This document shows, piece by piece, positions 35,704 through 44,642 of a DNA stretch of 64,000 nt. The stretch comes from Trebonia sp963822615. GTDB taxonomy: Bacteria > Actinomycetota > Actinomycetes > Streptosporangiales > Streptosporangiaceae. Numbering within the stretch: position 1 is the stretch's first letter; each line of letters opens with the position of its first letter. The translations under genes were made by a program, and so were the position numbers. The notes below the pieces were generated by a model, which was given only the letters and a program-made list of their open reading frames with translations, had not been told where the DNA came from and did no database searches. The stretch is from positions 310,001 to 374,000 of the forward strand of contig CAWGIM010000006.1 of the NCBI GenBank assembly GCA_963822615.1, written 5' to 3'.

Positions 35704-36618
35704 GTGACCGGCGAGCCCGGTGACCAGGTGACCCGGGCGGCGCAGACGGCGCGCCGGCGGCACGGCCCGGCCGGCCCGGCGCGCCGGCCAGCCTGGCCCG
35801 CGCCCGCAGCGCCCCCGCCGACCCCCCGGCCCGCCGACCTCGTCATCCCCCTCGCCACCCTGCTCGGCCTGGCCGAGCGGCCCGGCGAGGGACACGGGCT
35901 CGGGCCGCTCGACCCCGGCCTGTGCCGCAGCCTCGCCGTCCAGGTTGCCGCCAGCCCGCACACCACCATCTGCCTCACCGTCACCAACCCCGACGGCACC
36001 GCCACCGGGCACGGCTGCGCCCGCCCCGCCCGCAGCACCCGCCAACCGGCGCGAGCCGGACCAGGCAACGGCCCGCCCGCTCCGCCACTGACACAGCTCC
36101 CCGCCCGCCTCCACCTCACCATCCCCGCATCCCTCCTGCACCAGCTCACCGCACCCGACCCCAGGCCCCCCGGCGAACCGCCCCCGCCCTGGACCCTCAC
36201 CCCCGCCCCCACCCCGGGCCCGGCCGGCGGACACGGCGCCTGGCACCTCACCGTGCCCGGCGGCACCACCATGCTCATAAAACTCCAGCCCGTCCCCACC
36301 GAGACCTGCGACCACCGCCACCACACGGCCGCCTACCAGCCCGGCGACACCCTCCGCCACCTGGTCCAGGTCCGCGACTACGAGTGCACCTTCCCCACCT
36401 GCTCACGACACGCCAGAGAATGCGACTTCGAGCACGCCATCCCCCACCACCAGGGCGGCCCCACCTGCGCGTGCAACGCCGGCGCCCGCTCCCGCGCCTG
36501 CCACCAGGTCAAGCAGGCCAGGGGCTGGACCGTCACCCAGCCCAGACCCGGCTGGCACCAGTGGACCACCCCGGCCGGCCGCACCTACACCCAAGGACCC
36601 AAGCGCTACCCCGCCTGA
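35704..36618 (+). CDS. HNH endonuclease domain protein, C-terminal half of DUF222-HNH
   Basis: Same reading frame as the preceding DUF222 gene, after one UGA codon. Residues 1-200 hold a Pro-rich middle; the C-terminal HNH motif reads LVQVRDYECTFPTCSRHARE, CDFEHAIPHHQGGPTCACNA and RACHQVKQARGW. The first His/Asn position and the central DFEHAIPHHQGG are those of 13E12-family nucleases, with zinc cysteines present. GTG at 35704 could re-initiate translation (CGGGAG just upstream, 30 bases after the TGA). The 3' end overlaps the convergent SDR gene by 13 bases. Role of this abundant actinobacterial family is not established. Confidence 0.75.
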   Translation: MTGEPGDQVTRAAQTARRRHGPAGPARRPAWPAPAAPPPTPRPADLVIPLATLLGLAERPGEGHGLGPLDPGLCRSLAVQVAASPHTTICLTVTNPDGTATGHGCARPARSTRQPARAGPGNGPPAPPLTQLPARLHLTIPASLLHQLTAPDPRPPGEPPPPWTLTPAPTPGPAGGHGAWHLTVPGGTTMLIKLQPVPTETCDHRHHTAAYQPGDTLRHLVQVRDYECTFPTCSRHARECDFEHAIPHHQGGPTCACNAGARSRACHQVKQARGWTVTQPRPGWHQWTTPAGRTYTQGPKRYPA

Positions 36619-37514
36619 GCGCGGGCGACGAGGTTCTCCGAGAGCGTCCAGAGGCGCTCGGCGTGACCGGGGTCGAGGGCGTAGGGGGCGTAGTAGCCGA
36701 AGGGGACCTCGCCTTCCCCGGTCCACGGCTGGCCGATCGCGCAGTTGTCGAGGTACTTGCCGCCCACCCCCTCCAGCTCCGGGGCGACGGCCGCCCAGAC
36801 GGTGGTGGCGGCGCCTTCCTCGACCGTCTTCCAGCCTGGGCCGGGGCCGTTGACCCGGTTCCCGTCCTGGTCGAGCCAGCCGCGGGCGGCTAGCTCGGAC
36901 TGGGGCAGGTGCCGCATCAGCGGGGTCTGGATCGCGCCCGGGGCGACCGCGTTGGCCGGCAGGCCGCGCCGGGTCAGACCGACCGCGAACAGGCAGTTGG
37001 CGGTCTTGGACTGCCCGTACGCTTCCCACGGGTCGTACGGCCGGGCCCGGTAATCGGGGTCGTCGAAGTCGACGTCGGAGCGGCGGTGCCCACGCGAGGT
37101 CAGCACCACCACCCGCGCCCGGCCTGCCGCCCGCAGCGCGGGCAGCAGCCCGGTGGTGAGCGCGAAGTGCCCGAGGTGGTTGGTGCCGAATTGCAGCTCG
37201 AAGCCGTCCGCCGTCCGGCCGAACGGCGTCCGCATCACCCCGGCGTTGTTGACAAGCAGGTGCAGCGGGCGGTCCCAGCGGCGGACGAATTCGTTCACCG
37301 ACGCGAGTGAGGCGAGGTCCAGGTGGCGAAACTCAGCCGTCGCGGGCAGCCCGGCGGTACCGGGGCGGCGGCCGGCCGCGACCACCCGGGCCCCGGCCGC
37401 GGCGAGCACCTCGACGGTATGCGCCCCGAGCCCCGATGTGCCGCCGGTGACGATCACGTTCACGTGGGACAGGTCGTGCCCGCGGACGACTTCACGGGCG
37501 GTGGGGTAGCTCAT
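36606..37514 (-). CDS. Short-chain dehydrogenase (retinol-dehydrogenase-like SDR)
   Basis: NAD(P)-dependent oxidoreductase of 302 residues. Cofactor motif VIVTGGTSGLGAHTVEVLAA, LLVNNAGVMRTPFG, catalytic Ser in VVLTSRGHRRSDVDFDDPDY and Tyr/Lys in EAYGQSKTANCLFA. The pattern resembles the RDH/protochlorophyllide-like SDRs. ATG at 37514 (MSYPTAREVV) is the likely start; the frame is open to 37586. It is divergent from an XRE/MmyB regulator (101 bases between starts), which probably controls it. Substrate unknown. Confidence 0.88.
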   Translation of the reverse strand: MSYPTAREVVRGHDLSHVNVIVTGGTSGLGAHTVEVLAAAGARVVAAGRRPGTAGLPATAEFRHLDLASLASVNEFVRRWDRPLHLLVNNAGVMRTPFGRTADGFELQFGTNHLGHFALTTGLLPALRAAGRARVVVLTSRGHRRSDVDFDDPDYRARPYDPWEAYGQSKTANCLFAVGLTRRGLPANAVAPGAIQTPLMRHLPQSELAARGWLDQDGNRVNGPGPGWKTVEEGAATTVWAAVAPELEGVGGKYLDNCAIGQPWTGEGEVPFGYYAPYALDPGHAERLWTLSENLVARAQAG

Positions 37515-37615
37515 GCGGTTCAGCCTGCCCCGGCCCGCCGCGGCCAGGAAGGTGGCGTCGTTCCTGGCCGTCGCGCGGTTACCCACGGCGGCCGGGCCGG
37601 TGTCACACTCGTCCT

Positions 37616-38476
37616 ATGACGGCACCTCCTATGACGGCACCGACCGAACTGGGGGAATTTCTCCGGGCACGGCGCGGACGGCTGCGGCCCGCCGACGTCG
37701 GCCTGCCGGCCGGCACCGGGCGGCGGCGGACGCCGGGCCTGCGCCGGGAGGAGCTGGCCGCGCTGGCCGGGTTGAGCATCGACTACTACATCCGGCTTGA
37801 GCAGGGCAAGGAGACCAACCCGGGCACCGCCATCCTGGACGGCCTGGCCCGCGCCCTGCAGCTCACCGCGGAAGAGCACGGGCTGCTGTACGGGCTGGCC
37901 AACCACACCGCCCGGCGCAGCCGCCCGGCACAAGGCCAGGACCCCGACCCGGGCTGGACGGTGCGGCCGGGGCTGCGGCTGCTGCTTGACACGGTGCGGC
38001 CCTGCCCCGGCTACGTGCAGAACCGGGTGAACGACATTCTCGCGGCCAACCCCGAGGGCCTGGCGCTGTTCGCCGGGCTCGAGGACTGGCCGGCCCGCCA
38101 GCGCAACACGGTCAGGTACATCTTCTGCCACCCGGCCGCCCGGACGCTGTACCCCGACTGGGCGGCCACCGCCGCGGCGACCGTCGCCAACCTGCGGGCG
38201 CGCTCGGTTGAGGCGCCCGACTCACCCGGGCTGGCCGCCCTGGTAGCGGAGGTTTCCGCCGCCAGCCCCGAGTTCGCCCGGCTGTGGGACCGTTACGACC
38301 TGCGCTACCGGCGCAGCCAGGCCAAGTCGTTCCACCACCCCTGGATCGGTGACATCACCCTTGGCTTCGAGGTGCTGCAGGTCGATGAGGGGCTCCGGCT
38401 GAGCGTGCTGCAAGCCAGCCCGGGCACGGCCGACCACGACGCGCTCAAGCTGCTCGCCCTCGCGCGGGCCGGCTGA
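37616..38476 (+). CDS. XRE-family regulator with MmyB-like domain
   Basis: 286 residues, same architecture as the protein at 20894-21802: LGEFLRARRGRLRPADVGLP, TPGLRREELAALAGLSIDYY, IRLEQGKETNPG, then MmyB-like NRVNDILAANPEGLALFAG, CHPAARTLYPDWAATAAATV, SPEFARLWDRYDLR and the helix-rich end. Divergent from the SDR gene. The start region contains a 15-bp duplication giving two consecutive MTAPP-like starts (ATG at 37616 and 37631), both usable. Confidence 0.88.
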   Translation: MTAPPMTAPTELGEFLRARRGRLRPADVGLPAGTGRRRTPGLRREELAALAGLSIDYYIRLEQGKETNPGTAILDGLARALQLTAEEHGLLYGLANHTARRSRPAQGQDPDPGWTVRPGLRLLLDTVRPCPGYVQNRVNDILAANPEGLALFAGLEDWPARQRNTVRYIFCHPAARTLYPDWAATAAATVANLRARSVEAPDSPGLAALVAEVSAASPEFARLWDRYDLRYRRSQAKSFHHPWIGDITLGFEVLQVDEGLRLSVLQASPGTADHDALKLLALARAG

Positions 38477-38558
38477 CCCGGGCGCTGGCCGTGGCCGGCG
38501 GCTACTCGGGCTACTCGGGGCGGGCGGGCCACTCGGGCGGGCGGGCCACTCGGGCGGG

Positions 38559-39446
38559 CTACTCGGGGCGCGGGGCCTGCGGCAGCCGGGCGGGCCGGGA
38601 CCGGGACTGCCCGGGCCGGGCGGACGGCGGCGGGACCACCGGCCCGATGTCGCCGTCCGGGGCCTCGTCGAGATCGACCATCACCGGCGCGTGGTCGCTG
38701 GGACCGGTGCCCTTGCGGGCCTCCCGGTCGACCCAGGCCGCGCGCACCCGGTCCGCCACCGGGTCGCTCGCCAGCACCAGGTCGATCCGCATCCCCAGGT
38801 CCTGGTGAAACATGCCGGCCCGGTAGTCCCAGTAGGTGAAGACGCGCTCGTCGGGCCAGCGGTCACGGACCACGTCGCGCAGTCCGGCCCCCTGCAGGCT
38901 GGCCAGCGCCGCCCGTTCCGGCGGGGTGACGTGCGTCTGGCCGACGAACGCGGCCGGGTCGAACACGTCCGCGTCGGCCGGCGCTATGTTCATGTCGCCG
39001 CACACCAGCACGCTGGCGCCCGCCGCGTGGCGCGCGCTGACGTCATCCCGCAGCGCCGCCAGCCAGGCCAGCTTGTAGTGGTAGTGATCGGAGTCCGGCT
39101 GGCGCCCGTTCGGCACGTAGACCGAGTAGACCCGGATGCCCCCGCAGGTGGCGGCGACCGCGCGGGCCTCCGGGAGCGGGAAGCCGGGCGCACCGGGCAG
39201 GCCGGACGTCACGTCGTCGAGCCCGGCCCGCGACAAGATCGCCACCCCGTTCCAGCGCGGCTCGCCGTGCAGCGCGAGCTGGTAGCCCCGGCTCGCCAGC
39301 TCGTCCGCGAGCAGTGCGCGGAACGCGTCATCAGCCAGCTTGGTCTCCTGCAGGCAGACCACGTCGGGCGCGCGCTGGTCCAGCCACGGCAGCAACCGCG
39401 GCATCCGCTGCTTGACCGAGTTCACGTTCCAGGTGGCGACCCGCAC
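38559..39446 (-). CDS. xthA: Exodeoxyribonuclease III
   Basis: Exonuclease III/AP endonuclease of the EEP fold that nicks DNA at abasic sites. Motifs: MRVATWNVNSVKQRMPRLL, CLQETKLADDAF (metal Glu), YVPNGR, VCGDMNIAPADADVFDP (catalytic Asp and Asn), RIDLVLAS and GTGPSDHAPVMVDL (catalytic Asp/His pair). Length of the core is normal; the last 35 residues are a Pro/Arg/Ser-rich tail from a GC-rich repeat around 38490-38600. ATG at 39446. Confidence 0.93.
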   Translation of the reverse strand: MRVATWNVNSVKQRMPRLLPWLDQRAPDVVCLQETKLADDAFRALLADELASRGYQLALHGEPRWNGVAILSRAGLDDVTSGLPGAPGFPLPEARAVAATCGGIRVYSVYVPNGRQPDSDHYHYKLAWLAALRDDVSARHAAGASVLVCGDMNIAPADADVFDPAAFVGQTHVTPPERAALASLQGAGLRDVVRDRWPDERVFTYWDYRAGMFHQDLGMRIDLVLASDPVADRVRAAWVDREARKGTGPSDHAPVMVDLDEAPDGDIGPVVPPPSARPGQSRSRPARLPQAPRPE

Positions 39447-39629
39447 GGACCTACCTTAGCCGCACCGGTCCTGGCAGGCCGGCCCTCGCGTAGTGGTAGT
39501 GCCGCCCGTCGCCCACGGCCGGGCGGCTTGCTCCCTAAGATGTAAACTAATTAAACTAAATTGCATGAATGCGCCGCTGGGGCCGCGATCCGGCGGCACC
39601 GCCGGCCGACTGGAAGCGGAGGCGGCCCA

Positions 39630-40469
39630 ATGACGGACTCACTGCTCGGGCTGGGCGGCAAGGCGGTGCTGGTGATCGGGGCCGGCCCAGGCATGGGAGC
39701 GGCCTGCGCCGACGTCGCGAGCCTGGCCGGCGCGCGGGTCGCCGCGGTGGACTTCGCGCCCGAGCGGGCGGCCGCGACCGCTCAGGCGATCACCGACCGG
39801 GGCGGCGAGGCGCTGCCGTTCGTCGCCAACGTCCTCGACGACGACCAGCTACGGGCCGTGGTCAGCGAGGTCGACGAGCGATTGGGCGGGATCGACGGGG
39901 TGATCTCGGTCGTCGGCGGCTCTACCTGGCTGCCCTCGCTTGAGCTGGAGGCCACCGACTTCGATCACGACTACCGGCTCAACCTGCGCTACTTCTTCGT
40001 CGCCGCCCAGGCGGTCGCCCGGGCCTCGGTCGCGCGGCAGCGCGGAACCGCGATCACCGCGATCACCTCGATCCACGGTGAGCGCAGCGCCCCGCTGCAC
40101 GTCGGCTACGGCGCTGCCAAGGCGGGCCTGATCAACCTGGTGAAGAGCCTCGCGGTGGAGTGGGCCGGCTACGGGATCCGGGTGAACGCGGTGGCGCCGG
40201 GGGTCACCGTTAAGGCCACCCGGCCACTGGGTACCCCGCAGGAAGAGGCGGCGCTGGTGGCCGGCGTGCCGATGGCCCGCCGCATCGAGCAGGTGGACAT
40301 CGCCAACGCGGCCGTTTTCCTGATATCCGACATGGCCGCGATGATCACCGGGCAGACGCTGGCGGTGGACGGCGGGTTCCTCAGCACCGGCCCGTACGAC
40401 ACCCGGCGCTTCGCCCCGCCGGAGGGGCAGAAGCGCTCGGCCTACCGCGACCTCGACCCGATCGGGTAA
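39630..40469 (+). CDS. Short-chain dehydrogenase/reductase (SDR)
   Basis: NAD(P)-dependent oxidoreductase of 279 residues: GKAVLVIGAGPGMGAACADV (cofactor loop), VVGGSTWLPSLELEATDFDH, the usual Ser replaced in AITAITSIHGERSAPLHVGY region, catalytic YGAAKAGLINLVKSLAVEW, RVNAVAPGVTV, and FLISDMAAMITGQTLAVDGG. ATG at 39630 after GGAGGCGG. The AT-rich segment just upstream (39538-39565, TAAACTAATTAAACTAAATT) may contain its promoter. Converges on the nitroreductase gene, 6 bases between ends. Substrate unknown. Confidence 0.88.
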   Translation: MTDSLLGLGGKAVLVIGAGPGMGAACADVASLAGARVAAVDFAPERAAATAQAITDRGGEALPFVANVLDDDQLRAVVSEVDERLGGIDGVISVVGGSTWLPSLELEATDFDHDYRLNLRYFFVAAQAVARASVARQRGTAITAITSIHGERSAPLHVGYGAAKAGLINLVKSLAVEWAGYGIRVNAVAPGVTVKATRPLGTPQEEAALVAGVPMARRIEQVDIANAAVFLISDMAAMITGQTLAVDGGFLSTGPYDTRRFAPPEGQKRSAYRDLDPIG

Positions 40470-40475
40470 CCGGGG

Positions 40476-41123
40476 TCACTCGTCCCGGGTACGGGTGGCG
40501 CCCCAGCGCCCCCAGTGCACGACTTCCTCGACCGGCCGCCGCCGGGGCTGTGCCCACCGGCCCTTGGCCGGGTAGCCCAGCGGGATGAGCGCCATCGGCA
40601 GCGCGTCCGGCGGCAGGCCGAGCAGCTCGCGCAGCTCCTCCTCGTGGCCGCCGCTGTAGAGCGTGGTCAGCGAGCTGCCGACGCCGTAGGCGCGGGCAGC
40701 CAGGCACAGCTGCTGGACCGCGCCGTAGATGGACGACCCGACCCGCGGGCTGGTGGCCTCGGCCGCGCCCCGGAGTACCGCGAAGACCCAGACCGGCGCC
40801 TCCTGAATATGGTGCGCCAGGTGCTCCGCGCCGAGGAAGCCGCGCGCGGTCATGCCGCCGCGCGAGTCGGCCGGCGCACCGAGGATCTCGTCCCGGCGCG
40901 ATCCGTAGGCGGCCTCCCAGTTGTCCCGGTACCAGGCCGCGACGCGGTCCTTGACCGCCTGCTCGGTCACCACCACCCAGCCCCAGTGCTGGGTGTTGCC
41001 ACCGGACGGCCCGCGAATGGCGGCGTCCAGGATCGCCCACAGCACGTCGTCGGGGATCGGGTCAGGCAACAGGTAGCGGCGCGCTGGCGTCGAGTGCAGC
41101 GCCTCGAGCACGGTCAGGCTCAT
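40476..41123 (-). CDS. Nitroreductase-family FMN enzyme
   Basis: 215-residue FMN-dependent NAD(P)H oxidoreductase. Family motifs: ALHSTPARRYLLPDPIPDD, IRGPSGGNTQHWGWVVVTEQ (FMN-binding Ser/Asn block), SIYGAVQQLCLAARAYGVGS and ALIPLGYPAKGRWAQPRRRP with VEEVVHW at the end. ATG at 41123 is chosen since the family starts there (MSLTVLEALHSTPARRY); the frame is open to 41294 through a direct-repeat stretch. Physiological substrate unknown. Confidence 0.88.
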   Translation of the reverse strand: MSLTVLEALHSTPARRYLLPDPIPDDVLWAILDAAIRGPSGGNTQHWGWVVVTEQAVKDRVAAWYRDNWEAAYGSRRDEILGAPADSRGGMTARGFLGAEHLAHHIQEAPVWVFAVLRGAAEATSPRVGSSIYGAVQQLCLAARAYGVGSSLTTLYSGGHEEELRELLGLPPDALPMALIPLGYPAKGRWAQPRRRPVEEVVHWGRWGATRTRDE

Positions 41124-41187
41124 GGGTCCTATGTCTATCACCACGGCACTGTCTAGCACCACGGCCCGCCCGGGGCCGCCGCCAAGG

Positions 41188-41234
41188 CCGGTTACCGGGT
41201 GAGGACTGGTTACCGGCTGAGGACTGGTTACCGG
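41188..41234. repeat. Short direct repeats GGTTACCGGSTGAGGACT
   Basis: Two and a half copies of GGTTACCGGGTGAGGACT / GGTTACCGGCTGAGGACT lie between the divergent nitroreductase and cupin genes. Role unknown. Confidence 0.6.
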
Positions 41235-41323
41235 CAGATCACGCTGGTACCTTCCGCGTAAGGCGCCGCGGCGGGCTGGATGCGCCCGCATCATTGCCGA
41301 CCTCGCCGGAAAGGGACGTGATC

Positions 41324-41746
41324 ATGGCGGATCAACCGGAGGCACCGGGTACGGACGAGCGGCCTCGCCAGCTCTTCTTCGATGTCAGCGCGATACCGGG
41401 CAAGACGAACGCTGAGCTGTTCGACGGCGTCCCCGGGGCCGGGCAGTTCCTCGAGTACCTGGGATCCGACCTGGTGACCAGGACGCTGGTCAACTCGCCG
41501 GAGCTGTCGGTCTACCACGAGACCGCCAAGCCGGGAGAACAGGTAAAACCGCACCGGCACGGTACTCACCAGCTGAACTACATCCTGCGCGGCGAGCTGA
41601 TCTTCGGCCGGCGGCACGTGGGCGCGGGCATGGGCTTCTTCACGCCGGACCTGCTGTACTCGTGGCGAGCGGGCGAGGAAGGGGCCGAATGGATCGAGAT
41701 CCACGCGGGCCAGCCGGCCATCTTCCTCGAGCAGCGGCCGCACTGA
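41324..41746 (+). CDS. Cupin-domain protein
   Basis: 140-residue single cupin. The two metal motifs are HRHGTHQLNYILRGELIFG (G-x5-HxH-x-E-type, with His-x-His) and GFFTPDLLYSWRAGEEGAEWIEIHAG. It could be a metal-binding enzyme or a ligand-sensing barrel. ATG at 41324 with AAGGGACG upstream; the start MADQPEAPGTDERPRQLFF is variable. Converges on nagB (7 bases). No partner evident. Confidence 0.78.
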   Translation: MADQPEAPGTDERPRQLFFDVSAIPGKTNAELFDGVPGAGQFLEYLGSDLVTRTLVNSPELSVYHETAKPGEQVKPHRHGTHQLNYILRGELIFGRRHVGAGMGFFTPDLLYSWRAGEEGAEWIEIHAGQPAIFLEQRPH

Positions 41747-41753
41747 CGCTTGC

Positions 41754-42539
41754 CTACAGGCCCTGCCATTCCGGCTTGGCCGCGTAGACCTCGCGGTAAT
41801 ACCCGAGCCGGTCCAGGCGGGACGCCGCGGCCGGGTCGACCAGCACCGTGACGTGCGGGTGGAGCTGCAGCACGGAGGCCGGGCAGGACGCCGAGACCGG
41901 CCCCTCGACGGCGGCCGCGGTCGCCGCCGCCTTGGCCTCACCGGTGGCGATGAGCAGCAGGTGACGGGCCTCCAGGATGGTGCCGAGGCCCTGGGTGAGC
42001 ACATGGGTCGGCACCTCGTCGGGCGAGGCGAAGAAGCGCGCGTTGTCCTTGCGCGTCTGCGCGGTGAGCGTCTTCATCCGGGTGCGGCTGGCCAGCGACG
42101 ACCCGGGCTCGTTGAAGGCCAGGTGGCCGTCGCCGCCGATGCCGAGCAACTGCACGTCGATGCCGCCGGCCGCGGCGATGAGCGCCTCGTAGCGCTCCCC
42201 GGCCGACGGCAGGCCGGCCGGGTCCGGGTCGGGGCCGTGCACCTGGGCGGGCCGGATGCCGAGGCCGTCGGTCAGCTCGCGGGCGATGGTGGCCCGGTAG
42301 CTCTGCCCGTGCCCGGCCGCCAGTCCGACGTACTCGTCGAGGTTGAAGCAGGTCACCGCGGCGTAATCAGGTCCCAGGACGGCTTCATGGCGACGGATCA
42401 GCTCCTGGTAGGCCGGCAGCGGGGTCGAGCCGGTGGCCAGCCCGAGCACCGCCACTGGCTTGCGGCGCACCAGCGCGTCGATGACGTCGGCCGCGACCAT
42501 CGCGATCTCGTCGGCCGAGCCGAGCGGTACAACCTCCAT
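41754..42539 (-). CDS. nagB: Glucosamine-6-phosphate deaminase NagB
   Basis: Converts glucosamine-6-phosphate to fructose-6-phosphate and ammonia in the cytoplasm. 261 residues: AVLGLATGSTPLPAYQELIR (phosphate loop), CFNLDEYVGLAAGHGQSYRA (catalytic Asp/Glu), LLGIGGDGHLAFNEPGSSLA (catalytic base and His), and VTVLVDPAAASRL. ATG at 42539 with a GGAGG sequence upstream. Last gene of the amino-sugar operon 47787-41754. No nagA deacetylase is present, so the imported sugar may be glucosamine or the deacetylase is encoded elsewhere. Confidence 0.95.
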   Translation of the reverse strand: MEVVPLGSADEIAMVAADVIDALVRRKPVAVLGLATGSTPLPAYQELIRRHEAVLGPDYAAVTCFNLDEYVGLAAGHGQSYRATIARELTDGLGIRPAQVHGPDPDPAGLPSAGERYEALIAAAGGIDVQLLGIGGDGHLAFNEPGSSLASRTRMKTLTAQTRKDNARFFASPDEVPTHVLTQGLGTILEARHLLLIATGEAKAAATAAAVEGPVSASCPASVLQLHPHVTVLVDPAAASRLDRLGYYREVYAAKPEWQGL

Positions 42540-42600
42540 CAGCGGCCTCCTTCGGCGCGAACGGTGGTGCGCAAGTCAGCGACGGGACGCACGGCCCACC

Positions 42601-43527
42601 TCAGCCGGCGCCGTCGATCAGCGCGGCGCCGATCGCGCCGACCGGGAGCTGCCCGGGCAGCAGGCTGACCCGCCCGGGCAGGTCAAGCGCGGCCAGGAAC
42701 GGCGAGCCGGCCTCCTGGGCGCGCAGGGCGGCGCTGACGGCGGCCAGCAGCGGCTGGCCGGCGTCGGTGACGCCGCCGCCGAGGATGATCGCCGCCGGGT
42801 CGACCACCAGGCCGACCATCCGGATCGCGTCGGCTACCCCGGCCGCGTAGCGGTCCCGCGCCGCGACCGCGACCGGGTCGCCCGCGGCGGCCGCGGCGAA
42901 CAGGGCCACCGCGGGCAGGGCATCTGGGGGCAGGGACTCGCCGCTGGCCGGCCAGGCGGCGGTCACCGCGGACGCGGCCGCGCTCAGTTCCAGGCAGCCG
43001 TACTGCCCGCAGGAGCAACGGGGGCCGCCGGGGGTCACCGGCACGTGGCCGATCTCCCCGGACGCGCCGGACGCGCCGCGCCGCAGCACCCCGCCGAAGA
43101 CGAAGCCGGCCGCCAGGCCGGTGCCGATGCTGATGTACCCCAGGTCGTCGGCGCCGCTGAGCACGTGAGCGCCCCAGGTCGCCGCCCGGACGTCGTTTTC
43201 CACCACGACCACCGCGCCGGTGCGCTCGGCCAGCCGCTCGGCCAGCGGGAACCAGTCGCCGCCGATGCCCACGTTGACCGCGTGGCAGACCGCGCCCCGG
43301 TCACGGTCGACCAGGCCGGGGAACCCGATGCCGACGTGGGTCGGCCGGGCGCCGTCGAGCACGGCCGCGAGCCGGCCGAGCACGGTCGCCGCGGTGGCCA
43401 GCACGCCGTCGGGGCCCCGCACGGTGGCCTCGCGGACCTGCGCGACCACGGTGCCGTCGGCCTCCACCACCGCGCCGAGCATCTTGGTGCCCCCGATATC
43501 CAGGCCGACCCGGATGCCGGCGTTCAC
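42601..43527 (-). CDS. ROK-family sugar kinase (N-acetylglucosamine/glucosamine kinase-like)
   Basis: ATP-dependent sugar kinase of 308 residues. N-terminal phosphate site VGLDIGGTKMLGAVVEADG, VGIGFPGLVDRDRG, catalytic Asp in VVVENDVRAATWG, sugar-binding GEIGHVPVTPGG and ROK zinc motif CSCGQYGCLE. Start GTG at 43527 overlaps the preceding regulator stop (GTGA). Given nagB downstream, N-acetylglucosamine or glucosamine is the likely substrate, though ROK kinases cannot be told apart reliably by eye. Confidence 0.88.
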   Translation of the reverse strand: MNAGIRVGLDIGGTKMLGAVVEADGTVVAQVREATVRGPDGVLATAATVLGRLAAVLDGARPTHVGIGFPGLVDRDRGAVCHAVNVGIGGDWFPLAERLAERTGAVVVVENDVRAATWGAHVLSGADDLGYISIGTGLAAGFVFGGVLRRGASGASGEIGHVPVTPGGPRCSCGQYGCLELSAAASAVTAAWPASGESLPPDALPAVALFAAAAAGDPVAVAARDRYAAGVADAIRMVGLVVDPAAIILGGGVTDAGQPLLAAVSAALRAQEAGSPFLAALDLPGRVSLLPGQLPVGAIGAALIDGAG

Positions 43528-44642
43528 GAGACCCCCAGTTCGCCCGACAGCACCAGCACCGCCCCGCCCAGCAGGACCAGGTCGTCGGCTACCGGCGAGG
43601 TGCGTACCACCAGGTCGGCCGACAAGGCGGCCAGCACCCGGTTGCCGATCGTCGCCTCAACGGCGTCCCGCAGCTCCCCGTCGAGCAGGTCGGACGGCCC
43701 CGCCAGGACGATCTCGCTGAGGTTGAGCGCGCCCACGACCGGGGCGAGCACCCCGCCCAGGACGGCGCCGACGTCGCTCAGCGACCGCTCGCCGCGGCGC
43801 AGCTGGGGGACCGCGAGCACGGTCTCCAGGCAGCCGGTCCGCCCGCACGCGCACTGCCGGCCGCCCGGGTCGACGACCACGTGGCCGATCTCGCCCGCGG
43901 CCGAGTTGTGCCCCTCGATCAGGGCACCGCCAACCACCAGGCCGGCCCCGACGCCGGAGCCGATCCGTACCACCATCAGGTCGGCGGCGGCAGTCTTGCC
44001 GAAGGTGTGCTGGCCGAGGACAGCGGTGTTGACGTCGTTGGCGACGTACACCGGGACACCGAACTCGTCCCGCAGGATGCTGGTCAGGTCGAGACCGGAC
44101 CAGCCGAGGTTAGGCGCGCTGAGCACCACGCCGTCCCGGTTGACCACGCCCGGCGAGCCGACGCCGATGCCGAGCAGCGGCCGGCCGGTGGCCGCCCGCA
44201 GCTGCCGCGCGAGGCGGATGGCGAGGCGGACCGCGTCCTGGCCCGCGGCGCCTTCCCGTGGCAGCTCCGCCCGCGCCTTGACCTGGCCGAACAGGTCGAG
44301 CACGGCCCCGGTCATCCGGTCGTCGGGCAGGTCGAGGGCCACGATGTGGGCGGCGTCGGGCCGCAGGCCGACCAGCGTCGGCGGCTTGCCGACCTTGCTC
44401 TCGGCCGGAGCGCCGAGCTCGGCCAGCAGGCCGTCCGCGATGAGCCCGCCGACCAGGTCGGACACGGTCACCCGGGTGAGCGCGGTAGCGCGGGCGAGGT
44501 CGGCCCGGGAGGCCGGGCCCGCGGCGAACAGGTGCTGCAGGATCAGCGAACGGTGGTGCCGCTTGGTGTCCTCGGCCAGCAGCTTGCCGATGGGGCGCAG
44601 CGGCCGGTGGAGGGGGCGCGGGCGCACGCCGCCAGTACTCAC
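43524..44642 (-). CDS. ROK-family transcriptional regulator (NagC-like)
   Basis: 372 residues: N-terminal winged helix (HRSLILQHLFAAGPASRADL, ARATALTRVTVSDLVGGLIA) joined to a ROK sugar-kinase-like domain with GIGVGSPGVVNRDG, GEIGHVVVDPGG and CACGRTGCLE. The kinase phosphate loop is not conserved (LDLPDDRMTGAVLDLFG), as expected for a regulator rather than an enzyme. GTG at 44642 overlaps the permease stop (GTGA). As part of the operon it probably senses the amino sugar or its phosphate and controls the promoter upstream of the binding-protein gene, possibly at 47861-47887. Confidence 0.9.
   Translation of the reverse strand: MSTGGVRPRPLHRPLRPIGKLLAEDTKRHHRSLILQHLFAAGPASRADLARATALTRVTVSDLVGGLIADGLLAELGAPAESKVGKPPTLVGLRPDAAHIVALDLPDDRMTGAVLDLFGQVKARAELPREGAAGQDAVRLAIRLARQLRAATGRPLLGIGVGSPGVVNRDGVVLSAPNLGWSGLDLTSILRDEFGVPVYVANDVNTAVLGQHTFGKTAAADLMVVRIGSGVGAGLVVGGALIEGHNSAAGEIGHVVVDPGGRQCACGRTGCLETVLAVPQLRRGERSLSDVGAVLGGVLAPVVGALNLSEIVLAGPSDLLDGELRDAVEATIGNRVLAALSADLVVRTSPVADDLVLLGGAVLVLSGELGVS

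Noticed and set aside
42540..42600. DasR-type dre operator near nagB
   Set aside because: No ACTGGTCTAGACCA-like sequence is present; control by the operon's ROK protein is more likely.
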